Assembly: GCF_001707825.1 (NCBI RefSeq) | Contig: NZ_LYBM01000011.1 | Coordinates: 1 to 64,000, forward strand | Direction of reading: 5' to 3' | From: Veronia pacifica | Lineage (GTDB): Bacteria; Pseudomonadota; Gammaproteobacteria; Enterobacterales; Vibrionaceae | Length of the DNA: 64,000 bases | Shown: piece by piece, positions 44,871-53,164 of the stretch | Position numbering within the stretch: the stretch's first letter is position 1 | How the letters are laid out: each line of letters starts with the position of its first letter | Translations under genes and position numbers: made by a program | Notes under the pieces: model-generated | Database searches by the model: none | The model's input: only the letters and a program-made list of their open reading frames with translations | What the model was told of the DNA's origin: nothing

Positions 44871-45242
44871 TCAGAACGGGGGTTTGAGATCGCTCCAGTC
44901 TGGTACCTCAGGAGAGCTGTTGACCGGGGCTGCGGTGCGCTTGTCGCCGGTGAATTCGATATCGACAATACGGGCTTTGAGTTTGGCTCCCACCGCGCCA
45001 TCACGCTTGTCATATGTGCTGGTTACTAGATCATTGGCATAGATAAGTAACTGCTTTCCTTTGGTCAAATGGGGCACTAGCTTGGAAGCACGCTCCCCCC
45101 ACAGCTTGCCATCGATCCACTGAGTCTGCTTGTTTTCACCATAGCCAATCGAGTAGGCCAGGCTGAGGTTGGCGACCTGTTGGCCGCCGGGTGTGGTGCG
45201 AAGCACGGCATCTGAGCCGAGCCGACAAAGTACAGATAACAT
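44871..45242 (-). CDS. Single-stranded-DNA-binding protein, phage type
   Basis: 123 aa from ATG 45242. An OB-fold of SSB type: GSDAVLRTTPGGQQVANLSLAYSIGY, TQWIDGKLWGERASKLVPHLTKGKQLLIYANDLVTSTYDKRDG, then an acidic tip ending DLKPPF like the SSB C-terminal tail, which recruits other proteins. It starts next to the end of recT and belongs to the recombination operon. Confidence 0.75.
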   Translation of the reverse strand: MLSVLCRLGSDAVLRTTPGGQQVANLSLAYSIGYGENKQTQWIDGKLWGERASKLVPHLTKGKQLLIYANDLVTSTYDKRDGAVGAKLKARIVDIEFTGDKRTAAPVNSSPEVPDWSDLKPPF

Positions 45243-45243
45243 A

Positions 45244-46152
45244 TCAATCCTCCTTTGAGGTATCGACAGGGACATCCAGAATTTCATCCTGTTCCCGCAG
45301 TGTGGCCAGTCTTGCCTTGTAAGCTGCACGGGCCGTTTTCATCTGCTCAGGTTCAAGCGTTTTCGCCGACGTTTCCACCGCTGCCAGTGCGGACTCCGTT
45401 TCAGCAGACGCGATCTGCGCCAGTACCGCCACCAAAGCATCCTGTTCATCTTGAACCTCCTCCTTACCTTGCAGCCGGGACAGCAGGCTTTCCGTGCCAC
45501 GCCGTCCCGGTGGTGCAGGGTTAATGTTCTTCTCCTCCGGTGTGGCCAGCTCATCCGGGGTATACACCCCAAGAATGACGTCCGGACAGTACAGGCGGGA
45601 CCAGCGTTTGACTGCCAGATAGGCGATCTGCTGGCGGGGGTCTGACTTCCAGACCGGAGAGTTCCTCACAGTGACGGGCTTCAGTAATACCTCCACAAGT
45701 CGCGGCTCCTGCTCGCCTTTCAGGGTGGCCCATACCCTGACGCCGAGGCCATCTTCATCTTTTTTTTGTAGGCCGCCGTTAATGTATTTATCCCATTCCC
45801 CAAACCATTCGTAATGCAGGCGCTCTTTGGTTGGCGCCATTGTGTTGATCACGGCATTGACCAACTGGGCTTCATACCCGAGGGTGCCGTTCACGATATG
45901 TGTTTTCTGAGCCACAGCATGAGGGTTCATGCCCCATTGCATAGCCTGTATGGTCACGGCCAGACAATCGCCAGGGCTGCCCCTCAGGTGATTAGGTACC
46001 GTGGACTTTCCAGTGGCCATCAGCTCGGCAAACCTCTCCAGCCTTGTCATGACCTCCGGGTTGAACATCAATGTCGCCAGATCGCAATGGCCAGCAGGGG
46101 GCTCAATCATGGCGAGCTCAGTGGTAGATATATCTGTGAGTTCTGCAGTCAT
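45244..46152 (-). CDS. RecT-type single-strand annealing protein
   Basis: 302 aa. The RecT/Bet core is recognisable in TVPNHLRGSPGDCLAVTIQAMQWGMNPHAVAQKTHIVNGTLGYEAQLVNAVI and later WKSDPRQQIAYLAVKRWSRLYCPDVILGVYTPDE. The C-terminal third is charged and helical. With the YqaJ exonuclease it forms a phage recombination pair. Confidence 0.85.
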   Translation of the reverse strand: MTAELTDISTTELAMIEPPAGHCDLATLMFNPEVMTRLERFAELMATGKSTVPNHLRGSPGDCLAVTIQAMQWGMNPHAVAQKTHIVNGTLGYEAQLVNAVINTMAPTKERLHYEWFGEWDKYINGGLQKKDEDGLGVRVWATLKGEQEPRLVEVLLKPVTVRNSPVWKSDPRQQIAYLAVKRWSRLYCPDVILGVYTPDELATPEEKNINPAPPGRRGTESLLSRLQGKEEVQDEQDALVAVLAQIASAETESALAAVETSAKTLEPEQMKTARAAYKARLATLREQDEILDVPVDTSKED

Positions 46153-46161
46153 GATGGCCTC

Positions 46162-47232
46162 CTAGATGCGAAAAACGCGATTTTGTGTGCTGCGGGTAAA
46201 TTGGGTGACCAACTCAGGATCGGCCTTCTTCAATGCGGCAGTATCGACTCGGTTGGTCATCTGGGTTTTCCAGCTACACAGTTTTTTGCCTTCGCTGTCG
46301 ATAAGAAGCTCGGCATGCTCGCCCATGAATGCTTTGATCTGCATATCGAGCCCACCGATGAACTTGCCGCCGACTTTGGGCCCATAGGCCTCTGTTTCCA
46401 GTGCCTTTATCTGCTCTTTCAGGGTCATGTAATGGCGGAAAGTGTCAAGGATATCGGGAGTGGCCACGATGCTGTTGCCGTTGTCCTGTCGATAGATAGA
46501 CTCTAAATCCTGTAGGGTTTGAGGCTCGGGAGCGACGTCTGCGATCACATGCTCAAACCAGAAAGCAGTGAGCCTTTGGGTGACAATATCGACCAGTTGC
46601 TGGTTCCATTTCATGGTGTAGACACGAAAGTCATTGCCGCCAATCAGTACAGCCAGATCCCATTGGCGCTTATCCAGTACAACCATGTAATGCAGTTCCT
46701 GAAGCATATAATGCTCGGGCACCTCATCATCGGCCTCAACCAATACCACTTCATCATTCTTCTTGGCGTAAACATTACCCGTGCCCCACATATCCCGTGC
46801 TGCCCATTTGTCAGCCGTTTTGCACTCTAGGCCCTTGTCAGCTCCAACGATATGGCGGTCAATATTGGCACGTAGCCAAGGCAGTGTTTTATTGACAAAA
46901 GGGTAGTTTCGCTTCTGGACTTTCTGGCCCGTGCGGCGGGCGTATTCTTTGGCGACTACATCTTCAAGTTCATTGCCAAAATGAACACGGTCATTATCTG
47001 ATAAGTCCTCCGGATCACGGCGACCTGTTTTCTCTTCCCACACCTCGTAGGCGGTACGATAGGGACTGAGGCCAAGGATGGCAGCGACATCACTGCCACC
47101 GATGCCAAGGCGGCGCTGAAAATGAAAGTTGTCCTCGTGAGAGAGGTTTGGGTAGTTAGTGCCTTCAATAAGGGCATCGACATAGTTTTGATGGATATCT
47201 ACTTTGGTCGGGTATTGTTCACATGCGGTCAT
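46162..47232 (-). CDS. YqaJ-like viral recombinase exonuclease
   Basis: 356 aa from ATG 47232, which overlaps the end of the upstream gene. The YqaJ/lambda-exonuclease fold is seen in RRLGIGGSDVAAILGLSPYRTAYEVWEEKTGR, HFGNELEDVVAKEYARRTG (acidic catalytic residues), and GLECKTADKWAARDMWG with Glu-x-Lys, then VPEHYMLQELHYMVVL. It degrades one strand of double-stranded ends for the annealing protein. The frame up to 47448 is open but is not used. Confidence 0.85.
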   Translation of the reverse strand: MTACEQYPTKVDIHQNYVDALIEGTNYPNLSHEDNFHFQRRLGIGGSDVAAILGLSPYRTAYEVWEEKTGRRDPEDLSDNDRVHFGNELEDVVAKEYARRTGQKVQKRNYPFVNKTLPWLRANIDRHIVGADKGLECKTADKWAARDMWGTGNVYAKKNDEVVLVEADDEVPEHYMLQELHYMVVLDKRQWDLAVLIGGNDFRVYTMKWNQQLVDIVTQRLTAFWFEHVIADVAPEPQTLQDLESIYRQDNGNSIVATPDILDTFRHYMTLKEQIKALETEAYGPKVGGKFIGGLDMQIKAFMGEHAELLIDSEGKKLCSWKTQMTNRVDTAALKKADPELVTQFTRSTQNRVFRI

Positions 47233-47578
47233 GTTGGCGATCCTCCACAAGAGTGGTAGCGAGCTTGAAGGCAATATCCTCGGCGGCCTCGGCAATGAGG
47301 GCTTGGTACTCTTCGGAGAGGTTAGAGAATGCCTCCCGATCGCCGCGAGTGCGGGCCAACGCCTCACACACCATGCAGAAGTCGTCACTTTCAAAGGCTT
47401 TGGACAGGACGTCATCAAAGTGCCAGTCGTCTTTGCCAACGTGAACATGGTTACCGGCTAACAGGTCTTTGGAGATATCGCCAGTGAGAGTGTCGATGGT
47501 TGAGGCTTTTTCATCCTCCTGCTTTTGTAGGAGCAGAAAGTGATTAATGTCATTGGTGATGATGCAGTGCGCGTTCAT
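47219..47578 (-). CDS. Small prophage protein, unknown
   Basis: 119 aa from ATG 47578 with GGAGG upstream. Acidic and helical, with DHVHVGKDDWHFDDVL-like and EEYQALIAEAAEDIAFKLATTLVED segments. It lies first in the leftward recombination operon and overlaps the exonuclease gene. No family recognised. Confidence 0.55.
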   Translation of the reverse strand: MNAHCIITNDINHFLLLQKQEDEKASTIDTLTGDISKDLLAGNHVHVGKDDWHFDDVLSKAFESDDFCMVCEALARTRGDREAFSNLSEEYQALIAEAAEDIAFKLATTLVEDRQHDRM

Positions 47579-47636
47579 GTTGCCTCCAAAAAGGTTGATG
47601 GCCCGTCGGTTTGCGGACCCATGAACATTAAGCGGT

Positions 47637-47755
47637 AAATAACCTTGGTTATAAATATCGGTCAATGTTTCAAGACATAATATAACCAAAGTTTAAATGA
47701 GTGGGGTTGTTTTAAATTTAAGAAAGGTTATATTTTGATATTACTTAGGTTATTA
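47637..47755. promoter_or_regulatory. Leftward promoter region with repressor operators
   Basis: Holds ATAACCTTGGTTAT, a perfect 14-bp palindrome at 47639-47652, and related sites at about 47682-47695 (ATAACCAAAGTT), 47718-47732 (AAAGGTTATA) and 47740-47753 (ACTTAGGTTAT). The same motif occurs on the other side of the repressor gene, so these are likely CI/Cro operators of the leftward operon. Confidence 0.6.
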
Positions 47756-47759
47756 AAAA

Positions 47760-47792
47760 CAAAAAAAACCCACTAATTCAGCAGGTTTAATT
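47760..47792 (-). terminator. Terminator after the repressor gene
   Basis: Minus strand: AACC and GGTT pair with an inner CT/AG stem, followed by eight T. Confidence 0.5.
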
Positions 47793-47819
47793 GAAAAAAA
47801 TAACTATAGTTTTTATTGA

Positions 47820-48542
47820 CTATTTGAAGGTCAGCACTGAATACCAGAATATCCTTCCAATAATACGAATTAGCTTTCTGCTCTCAGCATCGTAATTCTC
47901 ATCAGGATACTCGTCGCTGTTGAAGCTTCTCAGGCGAAGCCCGCCGCCCGGTAGGTTCTGTAAAATCTTTATACGTAACAATCCATCGTGGTCGATAGCA
48001 TATATGTCACCGTCAACAACGTATTTCTCACCAGTGTCGACGCCAACTGTGGCACGATTCGGCATTACTGGTTCCATGCTATTTCCAGATATATTCACGC
48101 ACACGACGTTCTCTTGCTGGATATTTCCACGTCTCAGTGTGGCCTTAGAAAATCGGAGTTTAGGCCCCTCGTACTCTTTACTGCATACTGCACCGTTGCC
48201 CGCACTCAGCTCAACCTCATTAAGAAAAGGTATTTCAACTTCATCATCTCTTAGAGGTGTACTGTCATCCCACGTTTCGATACCGCCTGACCAGTTGGCG
48301 TTCGACTCCGCTGCACTCTTTGTATGGTTAATCTCCACAGGAACGTCTTCATCACCAACGAGCCATGATGGGTCACACTGAAGTGCTTTGGCTATTTCGA
48401 ATATCTTGGTTGTACTACCTGTTTTCCCGGATACCAATTTGTGCACCGATACTTGAGACAGACCTACAAGTTCGGCCAATTCTTGTTGATTGATACCGAG
48501 CTCCGACATTCTTAATTTTATCTTTTGCGCTAATTTACTCAT
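47820..48542 (-). CDS. CI-type prophage repressor (XRE HTH plus S24 peptidase)
   Basis: 240 aa from ATG 48542. HTH: AQKIKLRMSELGINQQELAELVGLSQVSVHKLVSGKTGSTTK (residues 4-45). C-terminal S24/LexA-like domain: NISGNSMEPVMPN with the catalytic Ser near 155, and VDGDIYAIDHDGLLRIKILQ with the Lys near 193. Such repressors self-cleave when RecA is activated, so the prophage should be SOS-inducible. No SD is obvious, which suits leaderless or weak expression. It is divergent from cro. Confidence 0.85.
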   Translation of the reverse strand: MSKLAQKIKLRMSELGINQQELAELVGLSQVSVHKLVSGKTGSTTKIFEIAKALQCDPSWLVGDEDVPVEINHTKSAAESNANWSGGIETWDDSTPLRDDEVEIPFLNEVELSAGNGAVCSKEYEGPKLRFSKATLRRGNIQQENVVCVNISGNSMEPVMPNRATVGVDTGEKYVVDGDIYAIDHDGLLRIKILQNLPGGGLRLRSFNSDEYPDENYDAESRKLIRIIGRIFWYSVLTFK

Positions 48543-48656
48543 ATCAAAGATGTTATTACTTAAGTTATATTTTTTCAATAACCAAGACTCTTGACATGTT
48601 TATACCTTTGGTTATATTCGTTCGATGGCAAATTAAATTTGAGTTATGGAGGCTCC
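48543..48656. promoter_or_regulatory. Divergent cI/cro control region
   Basis: Holds operator-like repeats: ATTACTTAAGTTATA near 48553-48569, AATAACCAAG near 48576-48588 and ATACCTTTGGTTATA near 48602-48616. TTGACA (about 48592) with TATACC or TTATAT downstream may be the rightward promoter. The motif is shared with 47637-47755. Confidence 0.55.
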
Positions 48657-48866
48657 ATGTTCAAGCAAAATGCCATCCACTATTTTGGCTCCCAACAAAA
48701 GACTGCGGAGGCACTGGGGATCAGCCAGCCCGCGATCGCTAACTGGAAAAACATTATTCCCCAAAAGCAAGCCTTAATTCTCGAACGCCTCACTGAGGGC
48801 AAGCTTGTTTATGACCCATCGTTGTACAGGAAAGTATCTCAATCTCCTGATGATGTGAACGTTTAG
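48657..48866 (+). CDS. Cro-like repressor
   Basis: 69 aa from ATG 48657 with GGAGG upstream. It has the Cro/YdaS pattern: AIHYFGSQQKTAEALGISQPAIANWKNIIPQKQALILERLTEGKLVYDPSLY, with a small HTH. It should compete with the CI-type repressor at the shared operators and start the lytic programme. Confidence 0.8.
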   Translation: MFKQNAIHYFGSQQKTAEALGISQPAIANWKNIIPQKQALILERLTEGKLVYDPSLYRKVSQSPDDVNV

Positions 48867-48883
48867 ATTAGAGAGGGTCACAC

Positions 48884-49327
48884 ATGGACCATATCGATAC
48901 GGCGATATACGCCACAGTTCACGACTCCAATATTTCTGCAAGATTAATCGCTCAGCATCTTGGGAACTCTCACCAAGTCCTCATCAACAAAGCCAATCCT
49001 CAGAATGACACTCACAAATTATCACTGCGTGAAGCATTAGCTATTCAGCTTATTACCGGGAATCGTCGGATTTATGAGGCGATGGGCACTGAACTCGATC
49101 TGCTGAAAGACAACTCACCATCCACCAACCTTCTTGAGTCGGTCCTGAGGGCGACGGCTGAACATGGTGATGTCGTTCGTGCTATTCAAAACTCGCTCAA
49201 TGATGGCATCTTCACGCTCCGCGAAAGGGAGAAATGCCAGCAGGAGGTCAATGAGGCTATTTCTGCGCTTGAAGCACTGAGAAAAGCCATCGTGACAGAA
49301 CCATTGAGAGGTGTCTGCCATGGCTGA
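48884..49327 (+). CDS. Phage regulatory protein of CII type (CP76-like)
   Basis: 147 aa. The start resembles the phage CII/CP76 family: ISARLIAQHLGNSHQVLINKANPQNDTHKLSLREALAIQLITGNRRIYEAM, then a helical end ALEALRKAIVTEPLRGVCHG. It controls the lysis-lysogeny choice in related phages. It overlaps the O-like gene by eight bases. Confidence 0.75.
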   Translation: MDHIDTAIYATVHDSNISARLIAQHLGNSHQVLINKANPQNDTHKLSLREALAIQLITGNRRIYEAMGTELDLLKDNSPSTNLLESVLRATAEHGDVVRAIQNSLNDGIFTLREREKCQQEVNEAISALEALRKAIVTEPLRGVCHG

Positions 49328-50201
49328 AGTTATTGAGTTTACAGGTAAGGCGAGAGTAGACGATGGCTTCTACCGCGTCGCCAATCAATTGGGCAGGGCA
49401 CTTTGTAGGGTCAGATTGAGTGACAGGGAGAGCCGGGTGGTTCAGGCCGTCATGATGAAGACCTATGGCTTCAATAAAAGCATGGACTGGATGTGTAATG
49501 CGCAAATTGCCGAGCTGACGGGTATACACGTTACCAACATAGGCAAGGTTAAGTCTGCACTAAAACGGCGCAATATTCTCATTGTCATCGACAAGCAAAT
49601 TGGCCTCAATCCGATGACTGATGAATGGGTTTATGAGGATAGGAGGAGCGAGATAAAAAGTCAGGTTCGACTCGTTAAAACGTCAACCCCGACTCGTACA
49701 AAGAAAGTCAGTCCTGACTCGGGGGGGAGTCAATCCCGACTCGACACAAAGTCAGTTTCGACTCGTAAAAAAGTCAGCCCCGACAACCACAATAGACAAG
49801 ACACTATTACAAAAGACAAGGTTACAAAAGACAGCGCGCGCGAGCGACGCGCCCCACGAGCTTCACCCCCTCCCTCTGATTTTGATATTTCAACAGAGCT
49901 GTTCAACTGGGCAACCAAGAACGAGATCGTTGTCGACCTGACTCAGGAGACTGAGAAGTTTCTGGACTACCACAGGGCCAAGGGCTCGACCTTCAAGGAC
50001 TGGACCGCTGCATGGCGTAACTGGATGCGAAACGCCAAGCGCTTTGCTGCGAACCACAAACCCAAGGCGGCCAATGACAACGAAACAGGTTTGTTCACCA
50101 AGGAAATTCAGGAATGGATTGATGCGCCGGATGCTTCACCCATCAGTGAAGAGCGCCGTGCAGCATTGATGGCGGGAGCAATTGACTATGGAACTTTCTG
50201 A
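49320..50201 (+). CDS. Phage replication protein O-like
   Basis: 293 aa from ATG 49320. The N-terminal winged-helix of the Phage_rep_O family is clear: DGFYRVANQLGRALCRVRLSDRESRVVQAVMMKTYGFNKSMDWMCNAQIAELTGIHVTNIGKVKSALKRRNIL. Residues about 114-160 are a Ser/Thr/Lys-rich linker encoded by the iteron repeats at 49660-49787. The C-terminus (STFKDWTAAWRNWMRNAKRF) is the helical region common to such proteins. It should bind the origin within its own gene, as lambda O does. Confidence 0.85.
   Translation: MAEVIEFTGKARVDDGFYRVANQLGRALCRVRLSDRESRVVQAVMMKTYGFNKSMDWMCNAQIAELTGIHVTNIGKVKSALKRRNILIVIDKQIGLNPMTDEWVYEDRRSEIKSQVRLVKTSTPTRTKKVSPDSGGSQSRLDTKSVSTRKKVSPDNHNRQDTITKDKVTKDSARERRAPRASPPPSDFDISTELFNWATKNEIVVDLTQETEKFLDYHRAKGSTFKDWTAAWRNWMRNAKRFAANHKPKAANDNETGLFTKEIQEWIDAPDASPISEERRAALMAGAIDYGTF
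49660..49787 (+). repeat. Six iterons inside the O-like gene, probable prophage replication origin
   Basis: A 15-bp unit, GTCARNYCCGACTCG, occurs at 49660, 49682, 49707, 49729, 49751 and 49773, spaced 22, 25, 22, 22 and 22 bp; the last copy is partial. Downstream, TTACAAAAGACA occurs twice and the strand is purine-rich. Iterons at regular two-turn spacing inside an O gene are the organisation of the lambda-type origin. Confidence 0.7.
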
Positions 50202-50835
50202 AAAAACTCTGTTTGCAGAGCTGATGTGCATGACTGCAAGCCTGTACATGAAAGAGCCGCTGTCTCGGCCATCCCTTGGGATTTATTGGAATGCACTCAA
50301 GGACTTCCCACTCGAAGACGTGAGGCGAGCCCTGGACTTACACCTGAGAAATACCGATACCGGGCAGTTTTTCCCCAAGCCAGCAGACATCATCCGCCAG
50401 ATGGAGGGCAACACCCAGACCCGTGGTGAGCTGGCATGGACCAAGGTTTCCAAAGCCATTCAGTCCGTTGGGGCATGGCAATCCGTGGTCTTCGACGACT
50501 CAATCATCCATCAGGTGATCAGCGATATGGGCGGCTGGGTCTCACTGTGTCACACGGACAACGAGGAATTGCCATACCGCCACAATGAGTTTGTCAGGCG
50601 ATACAGGGCGTATACCAGCCAGCCACCGATAGGTTACCCCAAAAAGCTGATTGGCATCAGCGAAGCCAACAACTCGCAAAGCGGTCAACCCATTGACGAT
50701 CCGATGGTTATCGGTGAGATCGAAAAGGCTAAAGGAGTCTATCAGGGAGGAAGACGCTGTTTCGACAAGCCGCAGCAGATGTCCATTGAGGACCTGTGCA
50801 GCAACGTGGTCAGGCTCAAGAATGAGCAATCTTGA
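50188..50835 (+). CDS. Replication protein P-like, DUF6475 type
   Basis: 215 aa. Start: LFAELMCMTASLYMKEPLSRPSLGIYWNALKDFPLEDVRRALDLHLRNTDTGQFFPKPADIIRQMEG, the pattern of phage replication proteins placed after O and thought to load the host helicase. The second half is less conserved. The start overlaps O by 14 bp, and the next gene overlaps its end. Confidence 0.7.
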   Translation: MELSEKTLFAELMCMTASLYMKEPLSRPSLGIYWNALKDFPLEDVRRALDLHLRNTDTGQFFPKPADIIRQMEGNTQTRGELAWTKVSKAIQSVGAWQSVVFDDSIIHQVISDMGGWVSLCHTDNEELPYRHNEFVRRYRAYTSQPPIGYPKKLIGISEANNSQSGQPIDDPMVIGEIEKAKGVYQGGRRCFDKPQQMSIEDLCSNVVRLKNEQS

Positions 50836-51205
50836 AGCCACCCTCGCCATGCAGCTGCTGGTCGTGGGCGTACCGGAGCCGGAAAGGGAATACCGGTTTC
50901 ATCCCATCCGGCGATGGCGGTTTGACTTTGCATGGCCGGACAGGCTGTTAGCCGTTGAGGTAGAGGGCGGTGGCTGGAGCGGTGGCAGGCATACCCGGTG
51001 CAAGGGCTTTGCCAGTGACATGGTGAAGTATTCCGAGGCGATGCGGCTTGGCTGGACGGTCTACCGCTGTGATGGTGGGCTCATCCAGAGCGGGGAGGCC
51101 ATCACTGCCATTGAGACGATTCTGGCGAGGTTACCTATTGCGCACACTGCGTCGCGACTGCGCACAAATCCCGACGCACCTGCGTCGCAAGGGGGAAGCG
51201 GATGA
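50822..51205 (+). CDS. PD-(D/E)XK-like endonuclease
   Basis: 127 aa from ATG 50822. Pattern RRWRFDFAWPDRLLAVEVEGGGWSGG then ASDMVKYSEAMRLGWTVYRCDGG: the Asp-x14-Glu-x-Glu and Gly-rich loop fit a small PD-(D/E)XK nuclease of the VSR/DUF559 kind. Phage genes here often encode a Holliday-junction or nicking nuclease. The activity is inferred. Confidence 0.65.
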   Translation: MSNLEATLAMQLLVVGVPEPEREYRFHPIRRWRFDFAWPDRLLAVEVEGGGWSGGRHTRCKGFASDMVKYSEAMRLGWTVYRCDGGLIQSGEAITAIETILARLPIAHTASRLRTNPDAPASQGGSG

Positions 51206-51540
51206 CAGTATTGCATGAGATTGCTGAGGTGATAGGACCTGTGTCTGCACTGAAGCTGGGGCAGGAGATGGGTGGGGCGACCCTCTATGTGCCGCACTTT
51301 CCCAGTCACTTCCATCCCTTGGTATTGGCCATTGGGCAAGTGGCAGCAGAGCGGCTGTGCCGGTTCTATGGGGGTGAGACGCTGGACATCCCGAACAAGG
51401 TCATGGTCCGGAGGGTCAGAAACCAGCTTATCCGGAAGACCTACCATGGGATGCCAGAGCGGGAGTCTAACAGGGCCATGCACCTTGCGCGGGAGTACGG
51501 CCTGTCGAGGAGGCATGTGTTGAATATTGTGCGGTGTTAG
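51202..51540 (+). CDS. Mor-type transcription activator
   Basis: 112 aa. Mor/C family: EMGGATLYVPHFPSHFHPLVLAIGQVAAERLCRFYGGETLDIPNKVMVRRVRNQLIRKTYHGMPERESNRAMHLAREYGLSRRHVLNIV, with the HTH at the end. In Mu such proteins switch on middle or late transcription. Here it sits between replication and lysis/packaging genes, so it should drive the late operon. GGGGGAAG precedes the start. Confidence 0.85.
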   Translation: MTVLHEIAEVIGPVSALKLGQEMGGATLYVPHFPSHFHPLVLAIGQVAAERLCRFYGGETLDIPNKVMVRRVRNQLIRKTYHGMPERESNRAMHLAREYGLSRRHVLNIVRC

Positions 51541-52679
51541 TTTTCTTTGCCCTTGTCGTCAGGGTGAACTGGGATTGGTGCGCCGCAGGCAAGTTCGGCG
51601 TCGCGGTAGGCCAGTTGCCAGTTTTTAGCTTTGGTTAACTGTTCACATGTCTTATTGTCATGTAGTGTCTTTGTGTCTGAAGTAAAATCTGCTTCGCGTA
51701 AATCAGCACCTTTGATATCGGCTCCACGAAGGTCTGAACCAATTAGTGACGCTTGATTTAGTTTGGCACTCTCGAGAATAGAACCTCTGAGATTTGAATC
51801 GTTAAGTTTGGCCGCTTGCATCTCAGCTGAAAATAACACTGCTTCTTCCATATTGGCCTTCTCAAGATTTGACCTTTGAAAGATTGCTCCCAAAAGCTCA
51901 GATGCACTCAGGTTTGCACCGTTTAAAGAGGCGTTCTTAAAGTTCGCATCCATTAGTTTAGCATTGGTGAAGTTAGCGCCTAGGAGACTAGCGTTTCCAA
52001 AGTCACTAAATTGTGCATTTGCAGACAGGAAATGTGCATTATCAAGTTGACTTTCGACCAGTATGGAGTCCGTTAAGTTTGCACTGTTGAATATTGTGTT
52101 TTTGAGGTTGGATTTCATTAGGTTAGCCATTTTGAGATTGGCTAGTTCAAAATTCGCACCTTCTAGGTTTGCTCTGAGAAGATTTGTGCGTTCCAAGTTT
52201 GCTGAGAACAATATGGCATCCTGAAGATTGGCAAATGCTAGATTAGCTCTGCTGAGGTCAGCCGATGCTAAGAAGGCTCTAGGAAGTTCTACTTTTCGGA
52301 GAAAAACAGGGCTTACCCTGTCATTTGAGCTTTCATCTTTTATTGTATCCGAACTTATAGGAGGAATACTAAGGTTTATACCTATGAGAGGTTCACCAAT
52401 GCTATTGAGATACTCTAGCGCCTCTTTTTTGCCGCTGTTTCCGGGAGCTTTGTTAGTCAGTAACTGCCAAGCATTTATTTTTCTCTGCTCTTGTCGTCCC
52501 TCATAATCCCAGTAAAAGCTAACGATGGTGATAACTAACAAGAAAGAGCTAACCGCTGAAAATATTCTCACTACGTGCAGTTGGTCCAACCAATCCGCAA
52601 AAGCGTGTAGGCGATCTTTTTTTGATTCGTGTTTGGAATCTTTTGCTTGTTTATATCGTTGATAGCCGCTTACTGCCAT
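51537..52679 (-). CDS. Membrane-anchored pentapeptide-repeat protein
   Basis: 380 aa from ATG 52679 with AGGAG upstream. One membrane helix (residues about 38-58), then a spacer, and from about 130 to 340 some 40 pentapeptide units of A(N/D)LxxA type (for example ADLSRANLAFANLQDAIL), which fold as a right-handed quadrilateral beta helix. A C-terminal Cys pair follows. It runs against the rightward phage genes and its 3' end overlaps the Mor-type gene. In prophages such lone reversed genes (morons) often change the host or block other phages. The role here is unknown. Confidence 0.8.
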   Translation of the reverse strand: MAVSGYQRYKQAKDSKHESKKDRLHAFADWLDQLHVVRIFSAVSSFLLVITIVSFYWDYEGRQEQRKINAWQLLTNKAPGNSGKKEALEYLNSIGEPLIGINLSIPPISSDTIKDESSNDRVSPVFLRKVELPRAFLASADLSRANLAFANLQDAILFSANLERTNLLRANLEGANFELANLKMANLMKSNLKNTIFNSANLTDSILVESQLDNAHFLSANAQFSDFGNASLLGANFTNAKLMDANFKNASLNGANLSASELLGAIFQRSNLEKANMEEAVLFSAEMQAAKLNDSNLRGSILESAKLNQASLIGSDLRGADIKGADLREADFTSDTKTLHDNKTCEQLTKAKNWQLAYRDAELACGAPIPVHPDDKGKEN

Positions 52680-52768
52680 TTTTTCTCCTGAGTGAATCAT
52701 TTCACCTAACCAGCCTTTTAGTAACGGTGCACCCTGCTTGCTGAGATACCGTTAAAAAGGCCGCGTCT

Positions 52769-53164
52769 ATGACCTATAAATTGGGCAACCGTTCCTGTCA
52801 ACGGCTCCAAGGCGTACATTGCCACCTTGTCCAGATTGTGCAACATGCCATTACCCTCACCTCGACTGACTTCACTGTCCTCGAAGGCCTTCGCACGCAT
52901 GAACGTCAACGGGTGTTGTTCAAAAAGGGCGCGACTAAAACCATGAACAGCCGCCACCTGACGGGCCATGCCGTAGACCTCGGTGCATGGGTCAGCGGGG
53001 AAGTGCGCTGGGACTGGCCGCTGTATTACCGCATTGCGGATGCTGTCAAAGCGGCATCCATTGAGCTGGGCATACCCATCGAATGGGGCGGGGACTGGAA
53101 GAGCTTTCCCGATGGTCCCCATTTTCAGCTGCCGTGGGCTGAGTATCCGGTGGAGGACAGCTGA
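52769..53164 (+). CDS. Endolysin, M15 peptidase type
   Basis: 131 aa. Zinc peptidase of the M15 VanX/CwlK kind: LEGLRTHERQRVLFKKGATKTMNSRHLTGHAVDLGAWV with the His and Asp ligands, then DGPHFQLPW with the third. It cuts peptidoglycan cross-links at lysis. No signal, so it depends on the holin genes that follow. The stop overlaps the next start. Confidence 0.85.
   Translation: MTYKLGNRSCQRLQGVHCHLVQIVQHAITLTSTDFTVLEGLRTHERQRVLFKKGATKTMNSRHLTGHAVDLGAWVSGEVRWDWPLYYRIADAVKAASIELGIPIEWGGDWKSFPDGPHFQLPWAEYPVEDS

Noticed and set aside
45814-46506. 230-aa + strand frame across recT and the exonuclease
   Set aside because: It crosses two well-supported minus-strand genes and has no family features.
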